Positions 24,255-33,185 are shown, counted from the first letter of the stretch. The stretch is 50,985 nt of DNA from Rhodovibrionaceae bacterium (GCA_028279885.1 JANQMX010000014.1:1-50985); one strand, 5' to 3'. Notes: generated from the letters alone by a model not told the origin. Numbers and translations: made by a program.

Positions 24255-25454
24255 GTGCCAAACAGCAATAGTTTTGCCGTCTATCTGATCGCCATCGGCG
24301 CCTTTTCCCTCGGTATGGCGTCATACGTCACGGCGGGCCTGATACCGATGATCGAAGCGTCGTTCTCGGTTTCGGTGGCCGTGGCCGGGCAGTTGGTCAC
24401 CGCCTTCACGCTCGCTTGCGGTCTTGGCTCGCCGGTGATCGTGGCCGCCATGCCAGCCAATGGCCAGCGTGTCGGCCTGCTGATGGCCCTTGCTCTGTTT
24501 GTCCTGGCGAACATTGGGAGCGCCGCAACCGGAGACTTCACGACCCTGATGGTCTGGCGGGCCGTGGCCGGGATTGGTGCTGGTGTGTACCTCGCAACCG
24601 GTATCGCTGCGGCGACGGCGCTTTCCCGGCCGGAACGTCGCGGCAAGGTCATCGCAGTTATCATGGGCGGCATGGCCAGCGGGGTCGTTCTTGGCGTGCC
24701 GATCGGGCTGTTGTTGGCGGAGCATCTAGGCTGGCAGGCCGCCCTGTGGCTCGTTGCCATACTGGGGTTCGTGGCTCTGATCGGACTAATGCTCAAGCTG
24801 CCCCAACTCCCCGCAGTGGCAGCCAGTTCAATGACCCGCAGACTCGCTGTTCTGGCCGATGGCTATGTGGTGGCAGTCCTCATGGTCTCGTTTCTGGCAG
24901 CCGTCGCGAGCTTGGGCATGTACACCTTCATTGCATCCCTGCTGACGCACCCGAACTATGGGGCCGTTGGCTCGGTCACGCCCTATCTATGGGTCTGGGG
25001 ACTCGGCGGCGTTCTGGGCAGCTTTTTGAGCGGCCCGCTGGTCGACCGGCTGAATGCACCGGCGATAACTCTGGTCATCATGCTGGCCCTATCGGCGTCG
25101 CTGTTGCTCCTTCCCTTGGCTGCCGCAACGAGCGCCTGGCTCGTGATGCTGCCCATCGCCGTATGGGGCGCGGTTGGCTGGGCGCTTCAGGTTCCGCAGA
25201 AAAACGAGCTACTCTTGGCCCGAGACAAGCAAGGAGACGGCAACCTTGCCGTCGCTCTCAACGAGTCAGCGCTATACCTGGGAAGCGCCATCGGCGCAGC
25301 CGCGGGCGGAGTCCTTCTTTTCTTACAGATGCCCATCTGGACCCTTGCGGCAGCTGCAGGCGCCATCGCTGCGTTGGGGGCTCTGTTGCAAGTCGCGATC
25401 TTGCGCAGGTCGAGAACACCGGATGAACCACGCTTTCCCAAGCCCATCCGATGA
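24255..25454 (+). CDS. MFS transporter, AraJ/sugar-efflux type
   Basis: The 399-residue major facilitator has twelve hydrophobic segments. The N-half carries IPMIEASFSVSVAVAGQLVTAF and motif-A-like GLGSPVIVAAMP, motif C region GGMASGVVLGVPIGLLLAEHLGW. It matches drug/arabinose efflux (DHA1) transporters. The start is GTG at 24255. It shares a 128-base intergenic region with the XRE regulator. Substrate unknown. Confidence 0.88.
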   Translation: MPNSNSFAVYLIAIGAFSLGMASYVTAGLIPMIEASFSVSVAVAGQLVTAFTLACGLGSPVIVAAMPANGQRVGLLMALALFVLANIGSAATGDFTTLMVWRAVAGIGAGVYLATGIAAATALSRPERRGKVIAVIMGGMASGVVLGVPIGLLLAEHLGWQAALWLVAILGFVALIGLMLKLPQLPAVAASSMTRRLAVLADGYVVAVLMVSFLAAVASLGMYTFIASLLTHPNYGAVGSVTPYLWVWGLGGVLGSFLSGPLVDRLNAPAITLVIMLALSASLLLLPLAAATSAWLVMLPIAVWGAVGWALQVPQKNELLLARDKQGDGNLAVALNESALYLGSAIGAAAGGVLLFLQMPIWTLAAAAGAIAALGALLQVAILRRSRTPDEPRFPKPIR

Positions 25455-25457
25455 AGC

Positions 25458-25514
25458 CGTCGCGACCTTACCTTGATCGAGCTACTAAGTCTCAAGCAGC
25501 GCGACGGCGTCTGA
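25458..25514 (+). pseudogene. 3'-end remnant of the dehydrogenase (copy 2)
   Basis: The frame reads RRDLTLIELLSLKQRDGV and stop, matching RRDAALVELLRTKQRHGL and stop of the gene at 20150-21094 at 11 of 18 positions including RRD, ELL and KQR. It begins directly after the MFS gene and ends 9 bases before the ABC permease stop on the other strand. It is more diverged than the copy at 23165. Confidence 0.6.
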
Positions 25515-25523
25515 GAACCGCCA

Positions 25524-27107
25524 TCAACGCTGGTCGGCGCGGCGGAAGGCCCCCTGCACGATGCGGTCGATCACCATGGCTACGAAGAGAATGGCGAGGC
25601 CGCCCAAGAGGCCGGGGCCCTTGGCCGCGAACTGCAGCGCTTCGAGGATGACCTGGCCGAGCCCGCCACCGCCGATCAGCGAGATGATCACCACCATCGA
25701 GAGACACATCAGGATGGTCTGGTTCACACCGGTCATGATCGAGGGCAGGGCGAGCGGCAGCTCGACGTCCTTCAGCAACTGCCAGCGGGTGGCGCCGAAG
25801 GCGGTCGCCGCCTCCTTGATGTTGGCCGGCACACCCCGCATGCCGAGTGCCGTGAGGCGAATCACCGGCGGCATGCCGAAGATGATGGTGGCGAGAATAC
25901 CCGGCGGGTTGCCCGTCCCGAAGAAGGCGATGATCGGGATGAGATAGACGAAGGCCGGCAGGGTCTGCATCAGGTCGAGCACCGGCTCGGCGAACTTGTA
26001 GGCACGTTGCGACTTGCCGAACCAGATGCCGAGCGGAATGCCGATGACCACGCAGAGCACGACCGCGGCGCCGACTAGGGCGACCGTCTCCATCGCGATC
26101 TCCCAGTAGCCCAGGAAAGCGATGTAGGCGAGCGCGGCGGCCGTGAAGATGGCGACGCGCGGCCCGGCGGAGCGCCAGGCGACCACGAAGATCACCGCCA
26201 TGACCACGGGCCAGGGTGTGCCGATGAGGGCGAGGGAGATCCCGTCGAGCACCTGCCGCACACCCAGTACAATACCATCGAAGGCACCCGCACCGCCGCG
26301 CGCGGCATCGTCGATCACGCCCTCCAGCCAACGCGCCGTGTCGGAGTAGGTGTCCGGGTTGGCGGGGAAGGCGGTCATCCAATCCGGCACGCCCTCAATG
26401 GTGAAGCGATAGACCGTGAGCGGCACAATGACGAGCCCGAGCCCGAGCCCCATCAACAGGTTGCGGGTCGTGCGGCCAGATGCGACCTCGTCCGGCGCGA
26501 CACGCCAGCGGGTGTACTGCTTCTCGTAGACCACGTTGCCCCAGAGTCCTTGCACCACACGCAGAAAGATCAGGAGCGCAAGGCCGGTGAGTAGGATCAT
26601 GTTGGCGTCGGCAGCGGCCGCCTCGGCGGTCTCGCGACTGCGCTCGGCCGCACGCATCAGGTTGTTGCCCAAGGTCTCGAAGCGGGAGCCGTCTTCGCCG
26701 GCTGCGGCAGCAGCCGCGGCACGATCGAGGAAGTCCTGCGCCCGGGCGGCTTGCCGCTCGGCCTGCGCGAGCGCGTCGGCGCCTAGGTCACCCCAGGCGC
26801 CGCGGCCGATCTGCACGTAGGCGATGATCTCGAGGATGAGAAAGCCCCAGAACATCCCCCAGATGCCGCGGGCAGCGGCCCAGAAAGGACCGAACAAGGC
26901 GGCGGCGAGGTTGAACACGCGCGGGATGGAGCCCGTCGTGTCATGGATACTTTGGAAAGCGCGCGCGTAGTAACCGGCGTTCGGGCCGGCAAAGTCGGCG
27001 ATCGAGGCATCGAGCGCCGCGTGATCGACCTCGATGTCGCGCACGGCTGCGGCGCGAGGCTGCTCTTCGGACAGCGGGGTGGGGTCGAGCTGTTCTGCCG
27101 TGCTCAT
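25524..27107 (-). CDS. Betaine-type ABC transporter permease with N-terminal extension
   Basis: The C-terminal ~240 residues are a ProW/OpuAB-type permease with the EAA loop KEAATAFGATRWQLLKDVELP and PAFVYLIPIIAFFGTGNPPG. The 527-residue length is well above the 280-350 usual. The first ~250 residues hold a hydrophobic segment (FNLAAALFGPFWAAARGIWGMF, DUF2628-like), an Ala/Glu-rich coiled coil (about 115-170, QAERQAARAQDFLDRA) and a further membrane helix. It is translationally coupled to the ATPase gene by a 4-base overlap. The role of the extension is unknown. Confidence 0.88.
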   Translation of the reverse strand: MSTAEQLDPTPLSEEQPRAAAVRDIEVDHAALDASIADFAGPNAGYYARAFQSIHDTTGSIPRVFNLAAALFGPFWAAARGIWGMFWGFLILEIIAYVQIGRGAWGDLGADALAQAERQAARAQDFLDRAAAAAAAGEDGSRFETLGNNLMRAAERSRETAEAAAADANMILLTGLALLIFLRVVQGLWGNVVYEKQYTRWRVAPDEVASGRTTRNLLMGLGLGLVIVPLTVYRFTIEGVPDWMTAFPANPDTYSDTARWLEGVIDDAARGGAGAFDGIVLGVRQVLDGISLALIGTPWPVVMAVIFVVAWRSAGPRVAIFTAAALAYIAFLGYWEIAMETVALVGAAVVLCVVIGIPLGIWFGKSQRAYKFAEPVLDLMQTLPAFVYLIPIIAFFGTGNPPGILATIIFGMPPVIRLTALGMRGVPANIKEAATAFGATRWQLLKDVELPLALPSIMTGVNQTILMCLSMVVIISLIGGGGLGQVILEALQFAAKGPGLLGGLAILFVAMVIDRIVQGAFRRADQR

Positions 27108-28141
27108 GACGCGCCTCCCTGAATGCCGCGCAGTAGTCGGGTCTTGGTGATGACGCCGACATCCTGTCCGCCTTCCTGAACGACCAGCGGGTGCTCGGAG
27201 TTCACCGAGACGTCGATCAGCGAGTCGAGATCGCTCTCGCCGGAAACGCGGACCGCATCGGCCGACGGATGCGCATGGCCGTTGGTCAGAGGCTCCATGA
27301 TGGTATGGGCGCGCACCAGCTTCAGGCGCGAGATGCCCTGCACGAACTCGCGCACATAATCGTCGGCGGGCTGGGTGACGATCTCCTCCGGCGTGCCGAT
27401 CTGCACGATCACGCCATCCTTCATGATGGCGATGCGGTGGCCGATGCGAATGGCTTCGTCGAGATCGTGGGTGATGAAGAGCGTCGACTTGTTGAGGTCG
27501 CGCACAAGCACCTTGAACTGATCCTGCAGCTGCAGGCGAATGAGCGGATCGAGCGCGGAGAAGGGCTCGTCCATCAAGAGAATTTCAGGATCGCTGGCCA
27601 GCGCACGGGCAATGCCGACGCGCTGCTGCATGCCGCCAGAGAGCTCTCGCGGCAGCCGGTCTTCATAACCGGTCAGGTCCACAAGCCCGAGCGTATGGTC
27701 CGAGATCGCCCAGCGGCGCGACTTCGGGACTTTGCGAATCTCTAGAGGGTAGGCGACGTTCTCGCGGACCGAGCGATGGGGCATCAGCGCCATGTGCTGA
27801 AACACCATGCCGATGTGGCGCGCCCGCATCTCCCGCAAGTCCTTCGGACCCATCGCGCTCACGTCCTCGCCCAGCACGCGGATGGTTCCCGCGGTGGGCT
27901 CGATCAGACGGTTGACGTGGCGCACCAGGGTGGACTTGCCCGAGCCCGACAGGCCCATGATGCAGAAGATCTCTCCGCGGGCGACCGAGAAGCTGGCGTC
28001 GCGGACGCCGATCACCGTCTTGAACTCCGCCAGGGCCTCGGCCTTGGTCAGGCCGCGTTCCTTCGCGGCGACAATGGTTTCTTGGGCGCGGTCACCGAAG
28101 ACCTTCCAGACGCCCGACAGCTCGACAACGTGTTCGACCAT
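27104..28141 (-). CDS. Betaine-type ABC transporter ATP-binding protein
   Basis: The 345-residue ProV/OpuAA-type ATPase has Walker A GLSGSGKSTL, Q-loop VFQHMALMPH, signature LSGGMQQRVGIA and Walker B ILLMDEPFSALD. It carries the accessory N-terminal extension of the family (WKVFGDRAQETIVAAKERGLTK). After about residue 265 comes a short, partly degenerate CBS-like region ending DVGVITKTRLLRGI, the ionic-strength/osmotic sensor in OpuA homologues. It is fourth gene of the cuyA-like operon. Confidence 0.92.
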   Translation of the reverse strand: MVEHVVELSGVWKVFGDRAQETIVAAKERGLTKAEALAEFKTVIGVRDASFSVARGEIFCIMGLSGSGKSTLVRHVNRLIEPTAGTIRVLGEDVSAMGPKDLREMRARHIGMVFQHMALMPHRSVRENVAYPLEIRKVPKSRRWAISDHTLGLVDLTGYEDRLPRELSGGMQQRVGIARALASDPEILLMDEPFSALDPLIRLQLQDQFKVLVRDLNKSTLFITHDLDEAIRIGHRIAIMKDGVIVQIGTPEEIVTQPADDYVREFVQGISRLKLVRAHTIMEPLTNGHAHPSADAVRVSGESDLDSLIDVSVNSEHPLVVQEGGQDVGVITKTRLLRGIQGGAS

Positions 28142-28180
28142 TCCGCCCGCCCCGACTGGTTATTGTTATCTGAGAGTCGA

Positions 28181-28203
28181 CTGCGGGGGAGGGTCCCCCG
28201 CAG
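28181..28203 (-). promoter_or_regulatory. Intercistronic hairpin after the binding-protein gene
   Basis: CTGCGGGGGA (28181-28190) and TCCCCCGCAG (28194-28203) form a perfect 10-bp stem with a 3-base loop. It lies between the binding-protein stop and the ATPase start. No T-run follows, so it is better seen as an mRNA-stabilising or attenuating element that raises binding-protein expression over the membrane parts. Confidence 0.6.
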
Positions 28204-28218
28204 CCACAGTTAGATCAA

Positions 28219-29184
28219 TCAGTTGGTCTTGGCAGTCAGCCACTCGAGAACGACGTCCTCGTTGTTGTCCACCCATTCCCGAGCGAACTCTTCGACATCC
28301 TGATCTTCCACCGAGAGTGCGTAGCCGGCGCGGCTGAGCACTTCCGGCGGCATTTTGTAGTTGTCGAGCATGGCCGCCACCTCGGGAAACTTGTCACGGA
28401 CTTCGGCGGCATAGTGCAGGTGCAGGGTCGCGCCCTTCCAGGCGGTCGAAGCCTGGGACTTCTCGAGCCAAGCCGGGTCATCCGTCGGCTGGACGATCGT
28501 CCAGGTCGCCGGATCGTGCGGCGGCTCATCCAGGTAGACAAGGTCATAGGCCACGAAGATGAAGTGCGGCTCGTAGCAGAAGCCCATCCAGGGCTCATCG
28601 GCCGCAGCAGCCGCGCCGAGCTCACCCCAGGCCACGGTGCCGTCGTATTCCTTCAGGTCCATGGTCTGATCGTAGCCGTAGGACTTGCCGCGGATCTTCT
28701 CGATCACCGTGGAGGCCCAGCCGGGCGCGCCGATCCAGACCTCGGGCGTGCCATTCCCGTCCTTGTCGAAGATGGCCATCTTGTCCGGGTCGGTCAGGTC
28801 GTTGATCGAGGTGATGCCGTAGGTGTCGGCGGTGTGCTTGGTCACGCACATGCCTTGCACCGCCTGCACTGGGTTCTCGTTCATGACGACCGAGGCGTTT
28901 TCCTTGACGTACTTGTTGTGCAGGTTGATCTGATTGGGCAGCCAAACCTCCGGATGCAGGTGCATGGAGCCCGTATCCATCGCCTCGAAAATGATCGGGT
29001 TGGTGCCGTTCTGAAGCTCGACCTCGAGGCCGAAGTTCTCTTCGATCACCACCTTGAGGATGTTCGAGGTTGCGTTGGCAGCGGGCCAGTTCGGCACGCC
29101 GAGCACCAGGTCGGCTGCTTGCGCAGCACTGGCAGAGCCCAGCGCCACGAGCGCGGTCAATGCGAGAACTTTTCCTTTAAACAT
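28219..29184 (-). CDS. Betaine-type ABC transporter substrate-binding protein
   Basis: The 321-residue periplasmic protein (signal peptide ending AAQAAD) belongs to the OpuAC/ProX family. It has LVLGVPNWPAANATSNILK, HPEVWLPNQINLHNKY and YDLVYLDEPPHDPATW, which place aromatic residues where the quaternary-amine cage forms in choline/betaine proteins. Start at MFKGKVLAL with an upstream GGGAGAAGG. It lies between a racemase gene and the ATPase gene in an operon with a cysteate-lyase-like gene, so its ligand may be a sulfonate amino acid or a betaine. Confidence 0.9.
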   Translation of the reverse strand: MFKGKVLALTALVALGSASAAQAADLVLGVPNWPAANATSNILKVVIEENFGLEVELQNGTNPIIFEAMDTGSMHLHPEVWLPNQINLHNKYVKENASVVMNENPVQAVQGMCVTKHTADTYGITSINDLTDPDKMAIFDKDGNGTPEVWIGAPGWASTVIEKIRGKSYGYDQTMDLKEYDGTVAWGELGAAAAADEPWMGFCYEPHFIFVAYDLVYLDEPPHDPATWTIVQPTDDPAWLEKSQASTAWKGATLHLHYAAEVRDKFPEVAAMLDNYKMPPEVLSRAGYALSVEDQDVEEFAREWVDNNEDVVLEWLTAKTN

Positions 29185-29215
29185 AGCTAAGCCTTCTCCC
29201 TGTTGGTCGATGGGA

Positions 29216-29992
29216 TTATGTGAGCGTGGCACTCGACCGATATGCCACCTCTGAAGGACCGGCCGTATAGCGGTCGGCCAAGCCTTCTGTGGAGAACGCC
29301 ACGCAGGCGTTCACCAAAAGATCCAAGCTGTCGTAGAGCGGCACCGGGGCCGCAATCTGCGAAGCGAGTAAGGAAAACTCCGTGCAGCAGATGCAAATGG
29401 CGCCGGCGCCGTTTGCGGCCATCTCCTCGGCCGCCCGGTTCAGGGTGGTGCGGGCGGCTTCGCTCGGGCCATTGGCCTTGATGGAGCGGATGGCGGCGAG
29501 CAGGGCGGGTTGATCCGATGCATAGAGCGGCCACAACCCGCGTGCGGCAAGCGGCGCCTCGAAGACGTTGGTCTGTTGCAGAGCCGGCGACCCCAGCAGT
29601 CCGACGCGTCCGCCTGAACCCATCCGGGCGAATGCTGCGTCGCCGCTCAGTTCCAGCATATTCAGGAAGGGAACGTCAGTGGCGGTGGAGATTTGCGGCG
29701 CATAGAAATGTGCGGTGTTGCAAGGCATGGCCAGAGCTTCGGCGCCTGCAGCCACCAGCCGCCGCGCCATATCGACAAGCACCGGCGCGGGATTTTCCCC
29801 CGTGCCTTCGACGATGGCAGCGATCCGCGAGGGCACTTGCGAGTTGCTGTCGACCAGAAGCGGGATGTGGTCGGCATCGTCGTCTGCGGTGACAGCAGCC
29901 AACATCTTCTGCATGAACAGCACGGTCGCTTCGGGCCCCATGCCGCCGAGAACGCCGATGCGACGCAGGCGCCCGGTCATGCGCTCGGTCAT
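29216..29992 (-). CDS. Aspartate/glutamate-family racemase
   Basis: The 258-residue product is a PLP-independent racemase with the two catalytic cysteines in ALAMPCNTAHFY (Cys91) and AICICCTEFSLL. GGMGPEATVLF near the N-terminus is the usual aspartate-racemase (YgeA/RacX-like) opening. It lies 65 bases after a cuyA-like gene and 31 bases before the binding-protein gene. By context it may interconvert D- and L-cysteate or a related amino acid before or after the lyase step; this is inference. Confidence 0.88.
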   Translation of the reverse strand: MTERMTGRLRRIGVLGGMGPEATVLFMQKMLAAVTADDDADHIPLLVDSNSQVPSRIAAIVEGTGENPAPVLVDMARRLVAAGAEALAMPCNTAHFYAPQISTATDVPFLNMLELSGDAAFARMGSGGRVGLLGSPALQQTNVFEAPLAARGLWPLYASDQPALLAAIRSIKANGPSEAARTTLNRAAEEMAANGAGAICICCTEFSLLASQIAAPVPLYDSLDLLVNACVAFSTEGLADRYTAGPSEVAYRSSATLT

Positions 29993-30057
29993 TTGACCGT
30001 CTCCGAGGCCGGCTTTCGCCGCGTAACGTTGCTCTGGCAACAGCGCATAGGCGTCTC

Positions 30058-31083
30058 TTACTCCGCGGCTTCCATGACCGGACCACTGTAGTCGAACGCT
30101 GCCGTGTAGCCGAACAGGGCAACCGACCCGCCAGTGTGAAGGAACACGATGTTTTCTTCGCCTGCGAAGGCCCCCTTGCGGGTCAGGTCGATCAGACCGG
30201 CCGCGCCCTTGCCGGAGTAGACCGGGTCGAGCAGGATTCCTTCGAGGCGCGCGAACATCTCGATCGCGTCCAGGCACTCCTTGGTCGGAATGCCATAGCC
30301 CTCGCCGACGTAGTCGGTGTTGGCGACCACGTCCTCACGCTGAACCACCCCTGGACAGCCGAGCTTCTCGGCGGTCGCCAGGGCGAGATTGTAGACGTTC
30401 TCTTCCTGTTTCGGCTTCGGCGCGCGAACGCCGATGCCGAGAAGCGGAATGTTGGCGTTGATGGCCTTCAGGCCGACGACCAGCCCGGCCTGCGTCCCGG
30501 CGCTGCCGGTTGCGTGCACGATCCGATCGATCAAAAGGCCCGTGGCGTTGGCTTGCGAGACCAGCTCCATCGCGGCGTTGGCATAGCCCAGCGCCCCGGT
30601 CGGGTTCGAGCCGCCGCCGGGGATGGTGTAAACCTTGCGCCCGGCAGCGCGGAAGGTCTCGGCGACCACCTCCATTTCGGCATTCATGTCCAGCCCGCCC
30701 GGCCGCTTCTCGGCGGTGGCGCCATGCAGGAAATCGAGGAAGACGTTGCCGTTGTGATTGTAGTTCGGATCGTTCGACCCGGTGCGGTCCTCCAGCAGGA
30801 TATGGCAGTCGATACCCAACCGCGCCGCGAAGGCCGCCGTTTGCCGTGCGTGGTTCGACTGGGTGGCGCCCTGCGTGATCACCATGTCGGCGCCCTGTTC
30901 CAGGGCTTCCGCCATCAGGAATTCGAGCTTGCGAGTCTTGTTGCCGCCGGTGGAGAGGCCCGTGCAGTCGTCCCGCTTGATCCAGATGCGCGGCCCACCG
31001 AGCGCTTCCGACAGCCGATCCATAGGCTCAAGGGCGGTCGGCAGATGTGCCAAGTGCACTCTTGGGAAACGTGAGACGTGCAT
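30058..31083 (-). CDS. cuyA: L-cysteate sulfo-lyase / D-cysteine desulfhydrase (CuyA-like)
   Basis: This is a PLP enzyme of the ACC-deaminase/D-cysteine desulfhydrase family. The 341-residue product has the PLP lysine in [11 protein letters not shown] (Lys49), [42 protein letters not shown] and the phosphate-binding [12 protein letters not shown]. Long stretches recall CuyA of marine roseobacters (for example [12 protein letters not shown] and GEGYGIPT), which converts cysteate to pyruvate, sulfite and ammonia. D-cysteine desulfhydrase is the alternative. It is the first gene of a five-gene operon with a racemase and ABC importer, and faces a LysR gene. Confidence 0.85.
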   Translation of the reverse strand: MHVSRFPRVHLAHLPTALEPMDRLSEALGGPRIWIKRDDCTGLSTGGNKTRKLEFLMAEALEQGADMVITQGATQSNHARQTAAFAARLGIDCHILLEDRTGSNDPNYNHNGNVFLDFLHGATAEKRPGGLDMNAEMEVVAETFRAAGRKVYTIPGGGSNPTGALGYANAAMELVSQANATGLLIDRIVHATGSAGTQAGLVVGLKAINANIPLLGIGVRAPKPKQEENVYNLALATAEKLGCPGVVQREDVVANTDYVGEGYGIPTKECLDAIEMFARLEGILLDPVYSGKGAAGLIDLTRKGAFAGEENIVFLHTGGSVALFGYTAAFDYSGPVMEAAE

Positions 31084-31192
31084 GCGAACCCCCTTGCAGC
31101 GAAAAGAATAACACTATGAGCTATTGGTCGATGGCCTCCGGTCAAATAGAATTTTCTCCAACATTATGCGTGAACGGCATAAAGAGGTGGGG

Positions 31193-32122
31193 ATGAGAAT
31201 CGATTGGCTGGAGGATTTGGTTGCGCTGCTCGACAACGGGGGCGTCGTCGAGGCGGCACGGGCCAGGAACATCACGCAACCGGCATTTTCGCGTCGGATC
31301 AAGGCCTTGGAAGAGGTTCTCGGCTTCGATCTGATCGACCGCAGCGTCAAGCCGAGCGGCCCGACCCGCACCTTGCGAGACCACCGGGAGCAGGTCCGGC
31401 AGGTCGCCACAGAGCTGCGCCAGCTCCTCTCCGTTATGCGGAATGAGCAAAAAACCGGCGCCCGACAGATGATCATCGCCAGCCAGCACGCGATCACCAC
31501 CTCGCTCGGCACCGCCATCGTCACGTCCGCCTCGGAGCGGAGCAAGGCGCATATCCGTCTGCGCTCGGCCAATTTGGCGGAGTGTGAGGCTCTCCTGGCC
31601 ACCGGCCAGGCCGACATCTCCCTGACCTACCGGAGCAAGGAGGACGACGCCGGTGCGACGCCTGAGTTCCTCTCGGAGGTCGTGGTCGGGGAGGATACGC
31701 TGCTACCGGTTTGCGGCGCAGCGTATGCGCGCAAGCTGATGTGGGGGTTTCACAACGGGAGCTTGAAGGTCGTGGGCTATCCCGCCGACGTGTTCCTCGG
31801 CACGATCCTTGCTCGCCACGTGCTCGTTCATTTGGAACGGACCTGCTCGCTGGATGTGGTCGCCGAGACTGCACTGACACCGGCTGCCCTGCAGCTCTCC
31901 AAGTCGGGCCTCGGCGTCGCCTGGGTGCCGGAGGCGCTGGCGAGACCCGAGCTTGATCAAGGTGACATGGTCGATCTGCGCGGCGAGCTGGGCTGCGTGG
32001 AGATGGAGTTGGTGGCGCGGCGCCGGGCCGTCACGAGACACGCAGCCGTCCTGGAGTTCTGGAGCAGCTTGGTGGACATGACCGGGCTGCCCGGTTCGGA
32101 GGAGCGGGCGGCCGAGGCTTAA
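31193..32122 (+). CDS. LysR-family transcriptional regulator
   Basis: The 309-residue product starts MRIDWLEDLVALLDNGG after GAGGTGGGG. The helix-turn-helix VVEAARARNITQPAFSRRIKALEE lies at about 17-40, followed by the effector domain from residue ~90. It is divergent from the cuyA-like operon across 109 bases, the standard arrangement for a LysR activator of the adjacent operon. The effector is probably the imported substrate or a breakdown product. Confidence 0.9.
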   Translation: MRIDWLEDLVALLDNGGVVEAARARNITQPAFSRRIKALEEVLGFDLIDRSVKPSGPTRTLRDHREQVRQVATELRQLLSVMRNEQKTGARQMIIASQHAITTSLGTAIVTSASERSKAHIRLRSANLAECEALLATGQADISLTYRSKEDDAGATPEFLSEVVVGEDTLLPVCGAAYARKLMWGFHNGSLKVVGYPADVFLGTILARHVLVHLERTCSLDVVAETALTPAALQLSKSGLGVAWVPEALARPELDQGDMVDLRGELGCVEMELVARRRAVTRHAAVLEFWSSLVDMTGLPGSEERAAEA

Positions 32123-32135
32123 CCGCAGACTTTGT

Positions 32136-32155
32136 CTAGGCCAATTTCAGCCTAG
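32136..32155 (+). terminator. Weak hairpin after the LysR gene
   Basis: CTAGGC (32136-32141) and GCCTAG (32150-32155) flank an 8-base loop 14 bases after the LysR stop. The stem is short and no T-run follows, so function as a terminator is uncertain. Confidence 0.25.
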
Positions 32156-32290
32156 GCTTCACTCGAGCATTGCGAAGCCGGTGTTGCAGCGCGTGGCGTT
32201 GGCGGAAGGAAACCGACCTTGATAGACTTGGCGCGTGCAGAACACGCCACTGATACAATTTCTTCATGAAAAACGAATGGAGAGAAAAGC

Positions 32291-32701
32291 ATGAGTGACG
32301 ATCTTGCCGTCAAAGAAGCAGACGACCGGTTCTTTTCCGCGCTGGCCGCGATGTTCACCGGCGACGTGACCCCCATGGAGGATCTGTGGTCGCACGCCGA
32401 CGATGTCGTTTACCTTGGCCCGGTGCCGGGCTTGTTTCACAAAGGATGGAAAGCCATCGATGAAGATTGGCTTCAGCAGGGCAAGATGAAGCTCGGCGGT
32501 TCCATCGAAGTCCTGGAGCGTCACATCACGGTGGGGGGAGAGCTGGCCGTCGTCCACGCAATCGCGAAAACGAAAGGCCAAGACCCCGAAGACACGGCCG
32601 ACCAGTTCACCATTCGGGGCACCAATGTTTTCCGCAAGGAAGGCGGCGCCTGGAAGCTGATCGCACATCACTCGGACCCCTTGCCTTACGTGCACGTTTA
32701 G
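32291..32701 (+). CDS. DUF4440-like NTF2-fold protein
   Basis: The 136-residue product has the helix KEADDRFFSALAAMFTGD, the WSHADDVVYLGPVPG turn, FHKGWKAIDEDW and the C-terminal strand TNVFRKEGGAWKLIAHHSDP, the hallmark of DUF4440/SnoaL_3 proteins. GGAGAG lies before the ATG. Function unknown; members are often calcium/calmodulin-kinase-II-association-like or ketosteroid-isomerase-like. Confidence 0.8.
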   Translation: MSDDLAVKEADDRFFSALAAMFTGDVTPMEDLWSHADDVVYLGPVPGLFHKGWKAIDEDWLQQGKMKLGGSIEVLERHITVGGELAVVHAIAKTKGQDPEDTADQFTIRGTNVFRKEGGAWKLIAHHSDPLPYVHV

Positions 32702-32774
32702 GCAAGCTCTCACCGCCCATGGTTGAGGGCGAAGTCCAGGTACAGGTGACCTGGCCGGACTGAGGGGGTTTCAG

Positions 32775-33185
32775 GTGACGGATAGCCAATTCACCCAGGA
32801 TGATATCGACCGGATCGTCAAAACGTTCCGGGAGACCTTGCTCGACATTCCGGAAGAGCGCTTCGACGACTGGCTCGCGCATTGGACCGAGGATGCGCGG
32901 CTCATGCCCCCGGGCATGGCCGATGTGGTCGGCCATGACGCGTTGACGCAGTGGATGTCTGCCTGGCCTGCCATCAAGCGCTTTGACGTGTTGGACACGG
33001 ACGTCGAGGGGCAAGGCGATCTGGCGGTCTTGATTTGTCACTTCATCCGCGTTCTGGCCGCAGCCGACGGCGGCGAAATCGAGCAGTACGGCCGGCAGGT
33101 TCTGAAACTGCGCCGACAGCCCGACGGGAGATGGCTGATCGCGGCTGCCATCTTCAATGCCGATCACCGCTCCGGAGCACCCTAA
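32775..33185 (+). CDS. SnoaL-like NTF2-fold protein
   Basis: The 136-residue product begins at GTG and shows FDDWLAHWTEDARLMPPG and GRQVLKLRRQPDGRWLIAAAIFN. It is close in plan to the gene at 5710-6090, sharing the LMPPG turn, and is the fourth NTF2-fold protein in the window. Function unknown. Confidence 0.75.
   Translation: MTDSQFTQDDIDRIVKTFRETLLDIPEERFDDWLAHWTEDARLMPPGMADVVGHDALTQWMSAWPAIKRFDVLDTDVEGQGDLAVLICHFIRVLAAADGGEIEQYGRQVLKLRRQPDGRWLIAAAIFNADHRSGAP

Noticed and set aside
29993-30277. N-terminal extension of the racemase frame
   Set aside because: It lies inside the cuyA-like gene in another frame and reads as Arg-rich non-protein; the ATG at 29992 gives a normal racemase start.
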